From NCBI RefSeq assembly GCF_001907195.1, contig NZ_LVWA01000004.1, positions 62,001-126,000 on the forward strand: 64,000 nt of DNA, written 5' to 3'. Source of the stretch: Pontibacter flavimaris (GTDB taxonomy: Bacteria > Bacteroidota > Bacteroidia > Cytophagales > Hymenobacteraceae). Position 1 is the stretch's first letter; each line of letters opens with the position of its first letter. Under the pieces are notes generated by a model. That model was not told the origin of the DNA. It saw only the letters and a list, made by a program, of their open reading frames with translations, and did no database searches. The position numbers and the translations under genes were made by a program. Shown here piece by piece: positions 27,349-36,049 of the stretch.

Positions 27349-27919
27349 ACAGGTCATCCAGCGATTCCTGCAGCCTTTCCAGCACCTGCTGGTGCTGCTG
27401 CAGCAGAGGCACCTGCTTGCTGGCGTACTGCTTCAGCTCCATCACCTGCCCGTTTTTGGCCATATCCTCGTAACGCTCCACCAGCTCTTTGTTCTGGTCG
27501 CCGATGCGCCGCAGGTAGGCCAGGTCGAAGGAGATGCCCGACTTATCAGTTACCTCCTGGTATACTTTGTGGTGCGCCTCGCCCAGGGTGGAGGGGAGTA
27601 CGAAGTTTCCCCTGCCGGCCATGTCGCGCAGGTCGTTGAGGATGCTTTGGTGCGCCGTTACCATCTCCTGCGCCAGCCCCTTCACCTCCGGGCTCACAGC
27701 CTTGCCTTCGGCTGCCTCGCCCAACTGCACCTGCAGCATGCTGGCGCTGGCCGCCTCGGCGGCAAACAGGGCATCGTTGCGCATGTCTTCCTGCACACCG
27801 GCCGCCTTAAACTGCTCCACGCTTTGATCGGCTGCCTGTTTAATGCTGTCGTCGGAGCCGCAGGCGGTGGCAAAAACCAGGGCCAGCAGGGTGAATGCTT
27901 GTTGTACGCTTTTTTTCAT
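27347..27919 (-). CDS. DUF4142 lipoprotein (copy 2)
   Basis: 190 residues. Signal peptide with a lipobox-like end (LLALVFATACGSDD), so probably lipidated at Cys20. The mature part is all-alpha, DUF4142-like: DALFAAEAASASMLQVQLGE, KGLAQEMVTAHQSILNDLRD, with a ferritin-like four-helix pattern. It is the downstream partner of another DUF4142 gene, 92 bp away. Function unknown; the family is periplasmic. Confidence 0.85.
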   Translation of the reverse strand: MKKSVQQAFTLLALVFATACGSDDSIKQAADQSVEQFKAAGVQEDMRNDALFAAEAASASMLQVQLGEAAEGKAVSPEVKGLAQEMVTAHQSILNDLRDMAGRGNFVLPSTLGEAHHKVYQEVTDKSGISFDLAYLRRIGDQNKELVERYEDMAKNGQVMELKQYASKQVPLLQQHQQVLERLQESLDDL

Positions 27920-28011
27920 AGGTGATTTCGGTTTAATGTATAAAGCACCTGCAAGATAGTGCTTACAGATGCTTTATACTCAATTTGCCGGCATGAAGGG
28001 TGCCCTTATTT

Positions 28012-28587
28012 TTACTTTTGCAACGTGCTGTCGATTTCCTGAGCCCGGTTCAGGTGCGTGCGCAGGGTAGCCAGCGTTTTGGAGGCAAAGGCTTTGGCCT
28101 CCGCGTCCTCCAGGTTGTTTGATGCTTCCTCAAACATCTCCACATCTTCTTCGTGGTCCTCTACCATCAGGTCCATGTACGCGGCGTCGAAGTCGGCTCC
28201 TTTTTTATCACGCAGTTCTTTTACATGGTCCATGTGGTCCTGGCTCATGCTGTCGGGCAGCACGAGGCTCTTTTTAGCCGCCAGCGCCTTCAGCTCATCA
28301 TTCGCCTTGCTGTGGTCGTTCACCATCATGGTGCCGAAGTCTTTTACCTGCTGGTTCATCGCCTGTTGCTGTGCCAGTTTACCTAGCTCCACTTCCATCA
28401 TGCCGCCGCTTGCCGCCTTGGTCATAAACTCAGACAAGTCATCCTTCTGCTCCTCCATCCGGGTGTCCTCAACCATTCCCTCGTTTACTTCCTGGGCCTC
28501 TTCCACAGCGTCCGTCTTTTGATTGCAGGAAGCCAGTGCAAATACAAAGGCGCCCGCTATCAGTCCTGTTGAAACAATCTTTCTCAT
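28012..28587 (-). CDS. DUF4142 lipoprotein (copy 1)
   Basis: 191 residues. Lipobox FALASCNQKTD gives a lipidated Cys21. A Glu-rich linker leads to the DUF4142 helices: FMTKAASGGMMEVELGKLAQ, KDFGTMMVNDHSKANDELKA, VEDHEEDVEMFEEASNN. It is rich in His, Glu and Met at helix positions, so metal binding is possible, but nothing proves it. Paralog of the next gene on the same strand. Confidence 0.88.
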   Translation of the reverse strand: MRKIVSTGLIAGAFVFALASCNQKTDAVEEAQEVNEGMVEDTRMEEQKDDLSEFMTKAASGGMMEVELGKLAQQQAMNQQVKDFGTMMVNDHSKANDELKALAAKKSLVLPDSMSQDHMDHVKELRDKKGADFDAAYMDLMVEDHEEDVEMFEEASNNLEDAEAKAFASKTLATLRTHLNRAQEIDSTLQK

Positions 28588-28829
28588 AGTTTTATTTTGT
28601 TTAGTAATGTTTTGGTATACGATGGTATTTTATCAGAATTCATATACGCCTTCGGGGGATTGGAGTTTTTTGATCCTGCTTTCTTCCGGTTTCAAGTAAT
28701 AATTTCCCCTAGCGCCAACCTTAAGAAATATAGCCTTGATCAAGATGCAACATAATTTTACCATGACATGTAAAGCACAGGAAACACTCCTCTTGCCCAC
28801 ACCTGAAGCTCACCCAAAACAAGTATGAC

Positions 28830-29516
28830 ATGAGAAACAGCAAGTATGTTTTCGCAACCCTTTGGCTGGTGCTGCTGATGCTGCCACTGCGCCACACCCT
28901 TGCCCAGGACACGACGGAAGCAGTCCTGATGGACCCTGCCCACGACCGCATTCTGAAGCTGCACCCGCTACAGATGGGTGAGGTATACATCTCTTACGAG
29001 AAGATGCGCACTGAGCGGATCTCGAATGAGTTTGGCCTGAGCTATGTGTACCGCGGCTACCTCAAAAGCGAAGATTTCCTGCCTGATGACGTGAAGGTAG
29101 GTGGCGTGCATATACGCATGAGCCAACGCTACTACACCTCCAAGAAGCATGACGGCGTGCCCTTGGGGTTCTTCCATGGGCCAATGTTTGGGTACCGCTT
29201 TATGGCCTTTGAGGAAGGCGCCCTCGACAGCCCTTTTGAAGACCCCGATAACTCCTTTGGGCGCCAGGTGGGGCGCTTGTACCAGAATACGCTGGAGCTG
29301 AACTACCAACTGGGCGGGCAGTTCCTCGTCGGGAAGAAGCTTACCGTGGAGGTTTCCGCGGCGTTGGGCGCCCGCCTGAAGTATGCGCTGGCCAAGGGCG
29401 CAGACGAGCTGCTGACGGAGAACATTATTGGGCATGCGCTGGTAGCCGAGCAGAACTCTGCCATTTTCATAACCCCCTCGCCGCAACTGAATGTATCGGT
29501 AGGCTACTCTTTCTGA
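28830..29516 (+). CDS. Exported hypothetical protein, probable outer-membrane barrel
   Basis: 228 residues. Signal peptide (YVFATLWLVLLMLPLRHTLA then Q-D). The mature part alternates polar and hydrophobic residues and ends in SPQLNVSVGYSF; a C-terminal aromatic is typical of outer-membrane beta-barrels. Loops carry YYTSKKHDGVPLGFFHGPMF. It resembles small DUF3575-type barrels, but I cannot assign a family. Monocistronic, followed by a terminator. Confidence 0.65.
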   Translation: MRNSKYVFATLWLVLLMLPLRHTLAQDTTEAVLMDPAHDRILKLHPLQMGEVYISYEKMRTERISNEFGLSYVYRGYLKSEDFLPDDVKVGGVHIRMSQRYYTSKKHDGVPLGFFHGPMFGYRFMAFEEGALDSPFEDPDNSFGRQVGRLYQNTLELNYQLGGQFLVGKKLTVEVSAALGARLKYALAKGADELLTENIIGHALVAEQNSAIFITPSPQLNVSVGYSF

Positions 29517-29532
29517 CACCTTAAAAAAGTAA

Positions 29533-29566
29533 AAGCGCCGGCTCCTGTTCAGGGGGCCGGCGCTTC
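29533..29566. terminator. Bidirectional terminator hairpin
   Basis: AAGCGCCGGCTCC / GGGGCCGGCGCTT (13 bp) between convergent genes. A-rich on the left, so it works best for the reverse-strand gene. Confidence 0.75.
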
Positions 29567-29592
29567 GCTATGAACAGACGGACTAAGCCTGG

Positions 29593-30324
29593 TTATTCTA
29601 TCTTACTGAGTACCGTGTACGACTGCAGCTTTCCGTTGCGGTACGTCTCGGAGCGCACCATTCCGATCTTGGGCACGTAATACTCTACCGTTTCGATGCG
29701 CATGCCGGGCATTTTCATACCCATGGCGCGGTTCTCCATCTGGGTGTTATACCTTATTTTGTAGCTGTCGTAAGTGCCGGCGGGCACGGTTATACTCTCT
29801 TTGCCCTCCACGGTGCGGTCAGTCACTTTCATCACCATGGTCATCATACTTTGGCCGTTGCCGGAGTCCTTCATCTCCATAGTCATGGTGCCGTCCTCGA
29901 GCTTCTGCCCCGCCTGCATATTGCTGGGGTATAGCATCTTATCGCCATCCATACTCATCTCCAGGTTATTCTCCTGGCCCTGCATGGCGCCCTGCCGGTT
30001 CATCATGGAGTTCATGTCCATCCAGATGCTCCCGTTCTCACAGCCAATCTTGAAGTCTCCCTCAGTGGCGAGTTTGTCCTTCTCGTCATACACCTGGCTG
30101 TGGATGGTGGCCTCCAGCTTACCGCCGGAGCGGTCCAGGTCCGTCACGTTATAGGTCATGCGGCCGGTTGGCTTGTCTTTGTGGTTGTAGCTTAACAACT
30201 CATACACTGCGTTTTCGCGCAGCAGTTGGTAATCACTACAGTCGGTCTGGGCCTGAGACGGCACTGCCACCAGCAGCAGCAGGCAACACAGCCATGAAAC
30301 GAGAACCTTGCAGTACATAAGCAT
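29593..30324 (-). CDS. TapB-like/DUF3108-like exported protein
   Basis: 243 residues from the ATG at 30324 (MLMYCKVLVSWLCCLLLLV); an ATG at 30318 is equally possible and upstream residues are not signal-like. Cleavage is probably after SQA. The mature part is beta-rich and very Met-rich (SMMNRQGAMQ, NGQSMMTMVMK). The stretch ESITVPAGTYDSYKIRYNTQ and the late YYVPKIGMVRSETY recall DUF3108/TapB proteins. Periplasmic or surface; function unknown. Confidence 0.65.
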   Translation of the reverse strand: MLMYCKVLVSWLCCLLLLVAVPSQAQTDCSDYQLLRENAVYELLSYNHKDKPTGRMTYNVTDLDRSGGKLEATIHSQVYDEKDKLATEGDFKIGCENGSIWMDMNSMMNRQGAMQGQENNLEMSMDGDKMLYPSNMQAGQKLEDGTMTMEMKDSGNGQSMMTMVMKVTDRTVEGKESITVPAGTYDSYKIRYNTQMENRAMGMKMPGMRIETVEYYVPKIGMVRSETYRNGKLQSYTVLSKIE

Positions 30325-30438
30325 CAAATTTAAGTTTAAAAATAGATGGAAATAATTATAAATACTGTATACGGATGAAGGTGCCGCAGGGCTATCCAAA
30401 GTATGGCAAAGTATAAATCAGGGGCGGCGAAAACAGAA

Positions 30439-30463
30439 AGAGCCGGATCCAGGGACCGGCTCT
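30439..30463 (-). terminator. Rho-independent terminator of the enoyl-CoA hydratase gene
   Basis: AGAGCCGG / CCGGCTCT with inner TCC/GGA pairing. On the reverse strand it is followed by TTTCTGTTTTC. Confidence 0.7.
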
Positions 30464-30555
30464 CTGCTGAAGTATGGCTGTATACTTTATGTGATGCTAT
30501 TTTTGATTTGGAGGATGCAGGCAATCTCCTTTAGTCTGCGCAATGCTTGCTATAC

Positions 30556-31338
30556 TTACGCCCCCTTAAACTGCGGCTTCCGCTTCTCGTTGAAGGCAGT
30601 CACGCCCTCTTTGTAGTCTTCAGAGTTGCCGGCTATCTTCTGGCAGTGGGCCTCGTAGTCCAGCATCTCATCCAGCGTGGAGCTGAAGGACTTGTTCAGC
30701 ATTTTCTTCATCAGGCCAATGGCTTTGGTCGGCCCGGCAGCATAGCGGGCGGCCAGTTCGGCCACAGCGGTATCCAGATCCTCCGGGGCCACCACCTTGT
30801 TTACCATGCCCAGTTGCAGCGCCTCCTCTGCCGACACCTTGGAACCGAGCGTGCTCAGCTCAAACGCCTTCAGCGAGCCTACCACCCGCGGCAGGAAAAA
30901 CGACGAGCCGGAGTCCAGCACCAGCCCCACGTTCACGAACACCTCGATCATACTTGCCGCCGTGCTGGCCACCACCATATCGCAGGCCAGGGCCAGGGAG
31001 CAGCCAGCACCGGCCGCCACGCCATTTAACTTGCAGATGATGGGCTTAGGCAGGTTGCGCATCGCGCGTATAATCGGGTTATACCTTTTCTCCAGCGACT
31101 CGGACAGGTCGCGCTTGCTGGCGCTGGCGATGGCCTTCAGGTCCTGGCCGGAGCAGAAGGCCTTGCCGGCGCCGGTCAGCACCACCACGCGCACGTTCTC
31201 GTCGCGGCTTACCTGCTTCAGGGCGTCCTGCAGGTCGTAGCTCTGCTGGTCGTTAAAGGCATTGAAAACATCCGGGCGGTTTAGCGTGATGGTGGCCACG
31301 CCGTCCTGCACTTCATATAAAAGGCATTCGTAGGTCAT
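30556..31338 (-). CDS. Enoyl-CoA hydratase/isomerase family protein, PaaG-like
   Basis: 260 residues, crotonase fold. The oxyanion-hole segments are AGKAFCSGQDLKAIASASK (about residue 58) and LNGVAAGAGCSLALACD (about 103). The position of a catalytic acid in the PaaG-like subgroup is filled by VFVNVGLVLDSGSSFFLPR (Asp about 139), with no Glu pair as in true hydratases. This favours an isomerase such as 1,2-epoxyphenylacetyl-CoA isomerase, but the wider phenylacetate genes are not in the window. Cytosolic. The end MKKMLNKSFSSTLDEMLDYE is family-typical. Confidence 0.88.
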   Translation of the reverse strand: MTYECLLYEVQDGVATITLNRPDVFNAFNDQQSYDLQDALKQVSRDENVRVVVLTGAGKAFCSGQDLKAIASASKRDLSESLEKRYNPIIRAMRNLPKPIICKLNGVAAGAGCSLALACDMVVASTAASMIEVFVNVGLVLDSGSSFFLPRVVGSLKAFELSTLGSKVSAEEALQLGMVNKVVAPEDLDTAVAELAARYAAGPTKAIGLMKKMLNKSFSSTLDEMLDYEAHCQKIAGNSEDYKEGVTAFNEKRKPQFKGA

Positions 31339-31439
31339 AAGGTTAGGGTTAGTTTTGATCTAACCAAAGGTATTGATTATGAGGGTAAGAGCAAAGTATA
31401 AGGCTGGCTCTAGCGCTTTGTTGCTGAAGCAGAAATCTA

Positions 31440-31970
31440 TGAATTATACTTGCCGGTTTATACTTGAGCTATGCTTCTATACTTCCAGTTTATATTTACT
31501 GCTATACTTTATACTTACCTGGCGCAAGCGTCCGCTTGTGCCTTTTTATACTTTAGCCATACTTTCCCTGCCGCTGCTTCCTTCCAATTGATACAAGCTA
31601 TCCTTGCTAGCTACCGTTCATCCTCCTGACTATACTTATCTATCGTTTCATTTTATATTTTGGTGCTCTCAAGCCCGAGAGGGCTCGTCCTTTGGCATCG
31701 CGCTGTGTTCCCTCCTGCGCCAGGGCGCTGCCACTAACGTGGCACCGGATCTCACAAGGCGCTCAACCCAAGGACTGGGATCAGTTCGATAGCCGCTGCT
31801 TTCTGTCATCTCGAATGTAATGAGAGATCTATTTAGAATTCTGTTTTGATACCTCACCCTGCTCGAGATGACAGGAAGATGGGCAAGTATAAACTCCCTC
31901 CCCTGTTTTTAGGGGAGGGCTGGGGTGGGGTGTAAATTCCCCTCCTCGGAGGGATTAGGGGTGGGTTTAT
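31440..31970 (+). repeat. Composite repeat island 3
   Basis: Between the enoyl-CoA hydratase start and the 3' end of the PAP2-like gene. Order: TATACTT cluster with the GGCGCAAGCGTCCGCTTGTG palindrome (31440-31570), block B (31659-31794), TCATCTCGA inverted repeat (about 31804-31873), hairpin D (31896-31919), then CCCCTCCTCGGAGGG. Non-coding. Confidence 0.75.
31659..31794 (+). repeat. Block B copy 3 (structured repeat)
   Basis: First hairpin AGCCC/GGGCT. The central hairpin is TGCCAC-TAAC-GTGGCA (31729-31744), with arms different from copies 2, 4 and 5 but equally well paired. Confidence 0.75.
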
Positions 31971-32026
31971 ACTTTGCAAGAGGTCGTTAAGCCCGGTACA
32001 GCCGAGCCCCTCTCTATATTTTATAC

Positions 32027-32647
32027 TTACCACAGCGCCAGCGATGCGCCCAGCGCCAGCAGGAAACCACAGCCGAAGCCCGCGTATACTTCCTCCGGGG
32101 TGTGGGCCTGCAGGGCCAGCCGGGCCGACATGATAGCTCCGGAAAGGAAAACAGCCACGATGATCGGGTAGATGAGCATGGCCTCGGGCGCCAGCTTTTG
32201 CAGCACCACGAGTAGCCCCAGGACTCCACCCGCCCCGATGCTGTGCGCGCTTATCTTCCAGAACTGCGAAATGGCAAAAGCCAGAAATATGGCCGCCGCG
32301 ATAATCCCCATCACAAAGTAGAAAATAGCGTCGTAAACCGGCTCGCGGTAGAACAGGTAAGAGGTGGCAGCGTAGCAAATGCCCGTGAACAGCAGCGGAA
32401 AGCCGCGCTGCTCCCGCTTGTCCATCTCCATAGAGTCGAGGTAGCCGAGGCGCACCATGAAAAAGGCCGCTGCCGTGGGTATGATAAAGGTGGTGAAGAA
32501 AATCATGGCCAACACGATCCAGCGCACGCTCATGGGCAGCGTGAGTGTGGATGAGGGCATGTAATAAAGTATGATGGCGAAAAGGTAGGTGGGCAGCAGC
32601 AGCGGGTGAAACACCACAGACAGGGCTTTCGCGAGCGAACGATTCAC
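32027..32647 (-). CDS. PAP2-superfamily-like integral membrane protein
   Basis: 206 residues with about six membrane helices. Remnants of the PAP2 acid phosphatase signature are visible: AHSIGAGG in the place of PSGH, and ARLALQAHTPEEVYAG in the place of SRxxxxxHxxxD, with Glu for the last Asp. The first motif (KxxxxxxRP) is only weakly matched by DKREQRGFP. Either a divergent lipid phosphatase or a non-catalytic relative. It lies just upstream of rpoN in opposite order of reading (same strand, about 100 bp gap holding an inverted repeat). Confidence 0.65.
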   Translation of the reverse strand: MNRSLAKALSVVFHPLLLPTYLFAIILYYMPSSTLTLPMSVRWIVLAMIFFTTFIIPTAAAFFMVRLGYLDSMEMDKREQRGFPLLFTGICYAATSYLFYREPVYDAIFYFVMGIIAAAIFLAFAISQFWKISAHSIGAGGVLGLLVVLQKLAPEAMLIYPIIVAVFLSGAIMSARLALQAHTPEEVYAGFGCGFLLALGASLALW

Positions 32648-32747
32648 TTTATTAATTAATAATGAAGATTGACGGATGAATAATGGATAGATAAAGTATA
32701 GGCAATGGCGTACGATTACTCATTCGTCATTATTAATTACTCATCAG
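32648..32747. repeat. AT-rich inverted repeat between rpoN and the PAP2-like gene
   Basis: TTATTAATTAATAATGAAG near the left end is mirrored by CGTCATTATTAATTACTCAT at the right. Same style as the element at 11516-11600. Confidence 0.6.
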
Positions 32748-34187
32748 TTAGAGCTCCTTACGTAAACGGGCCACCGGTATGTTCAGTTGCTCCCTATACT
32801 TGGCCACGGTGCGGCGGGCAATGTTATAGCCTTTCTCGTTCAGCAGCTTCTCTATCTTCTCGTCGGAAAGAGGCTTGCGCTTGTTCTCGCCCTCGATAAT
32901 TTCTTTCAGGATATGCTTCACCTCGCGGCTGCTGGCGTCCTCGCCGGAGTCGGTGGCGATGCCCTCGGAGAAGAAGTACTTGAGCGGGTAAATGCCGAAC
33001 TCGGTCTGCACGGCCTTGCTATTGGCCACGCGGCTCACGGTACTGATGTCCATGCCGATCTCCTCGGCAATGTCCTTGAGGATCATTGGGCGCAGCTCGC
33101 TCTCGTCGCCTTCCAGAAAAAAGCTGTGTTGGTACTTGATAATGGCCTCCATGGTGCGCAGCAGCGTGTTCTGGCGCTGGCGGATGGCGTCGATGAACCA
33201 CTTGGCCGCGTCCAGCTTCTGCTTCACGAACGTCACGGTCTCCTTCAGCTTCTTATCCTTCTTATCCGATTTGTCATAGGCGTCGAACATATCGGCGTAG
33301 GAGCGGCTGATGCGCAGGTCCGGGGCATTGCGGGAGTTAAGCGAGAGCTCCAGCTGGCCGTTGTTGTTGGCAAGTATAAAGTCGGGAATGATGTACTGCA
33401 CGCGCGTCATGCTGGCGCCGGCGCCACCCGGCTTCGGGTTCAGCCTCGTGATCGCATCAATGCCCTTCTTCAGCTCCTCCTCCGACACATTGAACTTACT
33501 CTGTATCTTCTGGTAGTGCTTTTTGGTAAACTCGTCGAAAGCCTGGCGGATAATGCGCTCGGCCAGCACAGTGGTTTCGTCCTGCTCGCGGCGCTCCAGC
33601 TGCAGCAAAAGGCACTCGGGCAGGTCGCGGGCGGCAATACCAGCCGGGTCGAAGGTCTGGATCAGGTGTAGCACCTGCTCGATCTCCTCCTCGGTGGTCT
33701 CGATGTTCTGCGAAAAGGCAAGGTCGTTGGCAATGGAGCGCAGGTCGCGGCGAATGTAACCGTCATGGTCTATACTTCCGATAAGCTGCATACCGATGTT
33801 ATACTGCTTGTCATCGAGGCTCAGGAAGCCCAGCTGGTCGAGCAGCGAGTCAGTGAGCGTGGAGGTCATCGCGATGGGCATCTCCTTGTCCTCCTCGTCG
33901 CCGCCACGGTCGCCCTGCATCTTGTAGCCGCTTATCTCGTCGTCGTTCAGGTAGTCGTTCAGGTCGATGTCATCGTCCTTGCTGTAGTCCTCCTCATACT
34001 CGTCCGAGGAGTCGCTGTATTCCTCGGCGCTCTCCTCGCGGCCTTCCTCCAGGGCAGGGTTTATCTCCAGCTCCTCCTTTATGCGCATCTCCAACTCGGC
34101 AGTAGGTATCTGCAGCAGCTTGATAAATTGTATCTGCTGCGGCGATAGCTTCTGGGATAAAAGTTGTCTTAAATCGAGTCGCTGCAT
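32748..34187 (-). CDS. rpoN: RNA polymerase sigma-54 factor
   Basis: 479 residues. Region I is Gln/Leu-rich (RQLLSQKLSPQQIQFIKLLQ) and binds enhancer-binding proteins. Region II is strongly acidic (EEYSDSSDEYEEDYSKDDD). The core-binding domain follows, then the helix-turn-helix and the RpoN box ARRTVAKYRE close to the C-terminus (NIARRTVAKYREQLNIPVAR). It directs transcription from -24/-12 promoters and needs an AAA+ activator; none is in the window. Divergent from asnS, with its own well-matched -33/-7 promoter. Confidence 0.97.
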   Translation of the reverse strand: MQRLDLRQLLSQKLSPQQIQFIKLLQIPTAELEMRIKEELEINPALEEGREESAEEYSDSSDEYEEDYSKDDDIDLNDYLNDDEISGYKMQGDRGGDEEDKEMPIAMTSTLTDSLLDQLGFLSLDDKQYNIGMQLIGSIDHDGYIRRDLRSIANDLAFSQNIETTEEEIEQVLHLIQTFDPAGIAARDLPECLLLQLERREQDETTVLAERIIRQAFDEFTKKHYQKIQSKFNVSEEELKKGIDAITRLNPKPGGAGASMTRVQYIIPDFILANNNGQLELSLNSRNAPDLRISRSYADMFDAYDKSDKKDKKLKETVTFVKQKLDAAKWFIDAIRQRQNTLLRTMEAIIKYQHSFFLEGDESELRPMILKDIAEEIGMDISTVSRVANSKAVQTEFGIYPLKYFFSEGIATDSGEDASSREVKHILKEIIEGENKRKPLSDEKIEKLLNEKGYNIARRTVAKYREQLNIPVARLRKEL

Positions 34188-34225
34188 AGTTTTTGAAGAA
34201 AAATCCGCGCCTGTGTGTGCACGTC

Positions 34226-34261
34226 CAAATTTAGGATAATTTTACTCGCATTTACAAAAAA
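34226..34261 (-). promoter_or_regulatory. Bacteroidota-type promoter of rpoN
   Basis: On the reverse strand TTTTTTG (-33) is followed after 21 nt by TAAATTTG (-7), a perfect TAnnTTTG. Transcription would start near 34219, about 30 nt before the ATG at 34187. Confidence 0.7.
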
Positions 34262-34504
34262 GGTTAAAATATCGTTACTTTGAGGGATTTTCGGGAAAAC
34301 ACAGGCAAGAGGCCGCGAGCTTGCTGCTTTTAAAGTATAAAAAAGGTACTGGCCGCCGCCATACTTCCTTAGAACGCCGCAGGGCCGTTTTAAAGTATAA
34401 CCGGCCACCCGGAGCCGAATTCTTGGGGTAGCCTGCTGCCGCATCATTTAAAATTTATATTTTTAGAGGATTTACTGTACCTTCGGGTAACAACAACCAT
34501 ACAC

Positions 34505-35941
34505 ATGCAACGCACAAAAGTTAAAGATCTGCTACAGGGCGCCGAGGAAGGCAAAGAGGTACTGCTGAAAGGCTGGGTGCGCACAAAGCGCGGAAACAAG
34601 TATGTAAACTTTATCGCCGTAAACGACGGCTCCACGATAAATAACCTGCAGGTAGTAGCTGATGAAAAGTTCAGCGAAGAGTCCCTGAAGGATATAACCA
34701 CAGGCGCCGCCATCTCGGTGGTGGGCCAGCTGGTCGCCTCGCAGGGCAAAGGCCAGGCATACGAAGTACAGGCCACCAGTATAGAGGTGGTGGGCAAAGC
34801 CGACCCGGAAACCTACCCGCTGCAGAAGAAGGCGCACTCGCTGGAGTTTTTGCGCGAGATCGCCCACCTGCGCTTCCGCACCAACACGTTCGGGGCGGTG
34901 TTCCGCGTGCGCAACACGCTGGCCTTTGCCGTGCACAGGTTCTTCAACGAGAAGGGCTTCGTCTACATGCACACGCCCATCATCACCGCATCCGATGCAG
35001 AGGGCGCCGGTGAGATGTTCAGGGTAACCACGCTGGACCCCACCAACCCGCCGCTGACGGAGAACGGACAGGTAGATTATGCAGAGGACTTCTTCGGTAA
35101 GGCTACGAACCTGACGGTATCGGGGCAGTTGGAGGGCGAGTTGGCCGCTATGGCGTTCAGCGATATTTATACGTTCGGGCCGACCTTTAGAGCCGAGAAC
35201 TCCAACACCACGCGCCACCTGGCCGAGTTCTGGATGATCGAGCCGGAAATGGCCTTCTACGACCTGAAAATGAACGCCGACCTGGCCGAGGAGTTTATCA
35301 AGTACATCATCCGCTACGCCCTGGAGCACAACCGCGAAGACATCGAATTCCTGGGTCAGCGCCTGGCAGAGGAAGACAAGAGCAAACCGCAGCAAGAGCG
35401 CCAGGAAATGACCTTGCTCGAGAAGCTGGAGTTTGTGGTAAGCAATGATTTTGAGCGCGTAACTTACACCGAGGCTATCGACATCCTGGTGAACTCGAAC
35501 CACTACAAGAAAAAGAAATTCCAGTACGATGTGTCCTGGGGCGTGGACCTGCAAAGCGAGCACGAGCGCTACCTGGTGGAGAAGCACTTCAAAAAGCCGG
35601 TGATCGTGACCGACTACCCAAAGGATATCAAGGCCTTTTACATGCGCCTCAACGACGACGGCAAAACCGTGGCGGCCATGGACATCCTGGCCCCGGGCAT
35701 CGGCGAGATTGTGGGCGGATCGCAGCGCGAGGAGCGCCTGGACCTGCTGGTAGAGCGCATGAAGGCAGTAGGCATACACGAGGAGGACCTGTGGTGGTAC
35801 CTGGATACCCGCCGTTTCGGGGGCTGTCCGCACGCAGGTTTCGGCTTGGGCTTCGAGCGCATGGTGCAGTTCGTAACCGGCATGGGCAACATCCGCGACG
35901 TAATCCCTTTCCCGCGCACGCCGCAGAACGCAGAGTTTTAA
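34505..35941 (+). CDS. asnS: Asparagine--tRNA ligase
   Basis: 478 residues. N-terminal OB-fold anticodon-binding domain ([20 protein letters not shown]), then a class II synthetase core: motif 2 [19 protein letters not shown] (about 237), motif 3 [15 protein letters not shown] (about 445). Asn-specific features such as [14 protein letters not shown] text ([20 protein letters not shown]) are present. It charges tRNA-Asn in the cytosol. Start ATG at 34505. A terminator follows after the stop. Confidence 0.97.
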   Translation: MQRTKVKDLLQGAEEGKEVLLKGWVRTKRGNKYVNFIAVNDGSTINNLQVVADEKFSEESLKDITTGAAISVVGQLVASQGKGQAYEVQATSIEVVGKADPETYPLQKKAHSLEFLREIAHLRFRTNTFGAVFRVRNTLAFAVHRFFNEKGFVYMHTPIITASDAEGAGEMFRVTTLDPTNPPLTENGQVDYAEDFFGKATNLTVSGQLEGELAAMAFSDIYTFGPTFRAENSNTTRHLAEFWMIEPEMAFYDLKMNADLAEEFIKYIIRYALEHNREDIEFLGQRLAEEDKSKPQQERQEMTLLEKLEFVVSNDFERVTYTEAIDILVNSNHYKKKKFQYDVSWGVDLQSEHERYLVEKHFKKPVIVTDYPKDIKAFYMRLNDDGKTVAAMDILAPGIGEIVGGSQREERLDLLVERMKAVGIHEEDLWWYLDTRRFGGCPHAGFGLGFERMVQFVTGMGNIRDVIPFPRTPQNAEF

Positions 35942-35963
35942 GCGAGTTTATACTTTACAGGAG

Positions 35964-35992
35964 AGCCCGGCCATACTTTGGCCGGGCTTTTT
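35964..35992 (+). terminator. Rho-independent terminator of asnS
   Basis: AGCCCGGCC / GGCCGGGCT followed by TTTTTT. The loop is ATACTTT, another copy of the window-wide motif. Confidence 0.88.
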
Positions 35993-36025
35993 TGTGGGGC
36001 TGTAACATCCCAGGTATGATATTGC

Positions 36026-36033
36026 TATATTTG
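36026..36033 (+). promoter_or_regulatory. Candidate -7 box for the exported protein at 36050
   Basis: TATATTTG fits TAnnTTTG. It would give a leader of roughly 10 nt. No clear -33 box. Confidence 0.4.
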
Positions 36034-36049
36034 GATCTCCAACCTACGT

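Noticed and set aside
28745..28829. 27-codon ORF ending just before the ATG at 28830
   Set aside because: Position suggests a leader peptide, but there is no amino-acid bias, no RBS and no conservation evidence.
32787..33671. Forward ORF of 294 codons across rpoN
   Set aside because: Shadow of rpoN, whose regions I, II and the RpoN box are all clear.
34532..35833. Reverse-strand ORF of 433 codons across asnS
   Set aside because: Antisense shadow of a well-conserved synthetase gene; no motifs and a composition typical of reverse GC-rich coding DNA.
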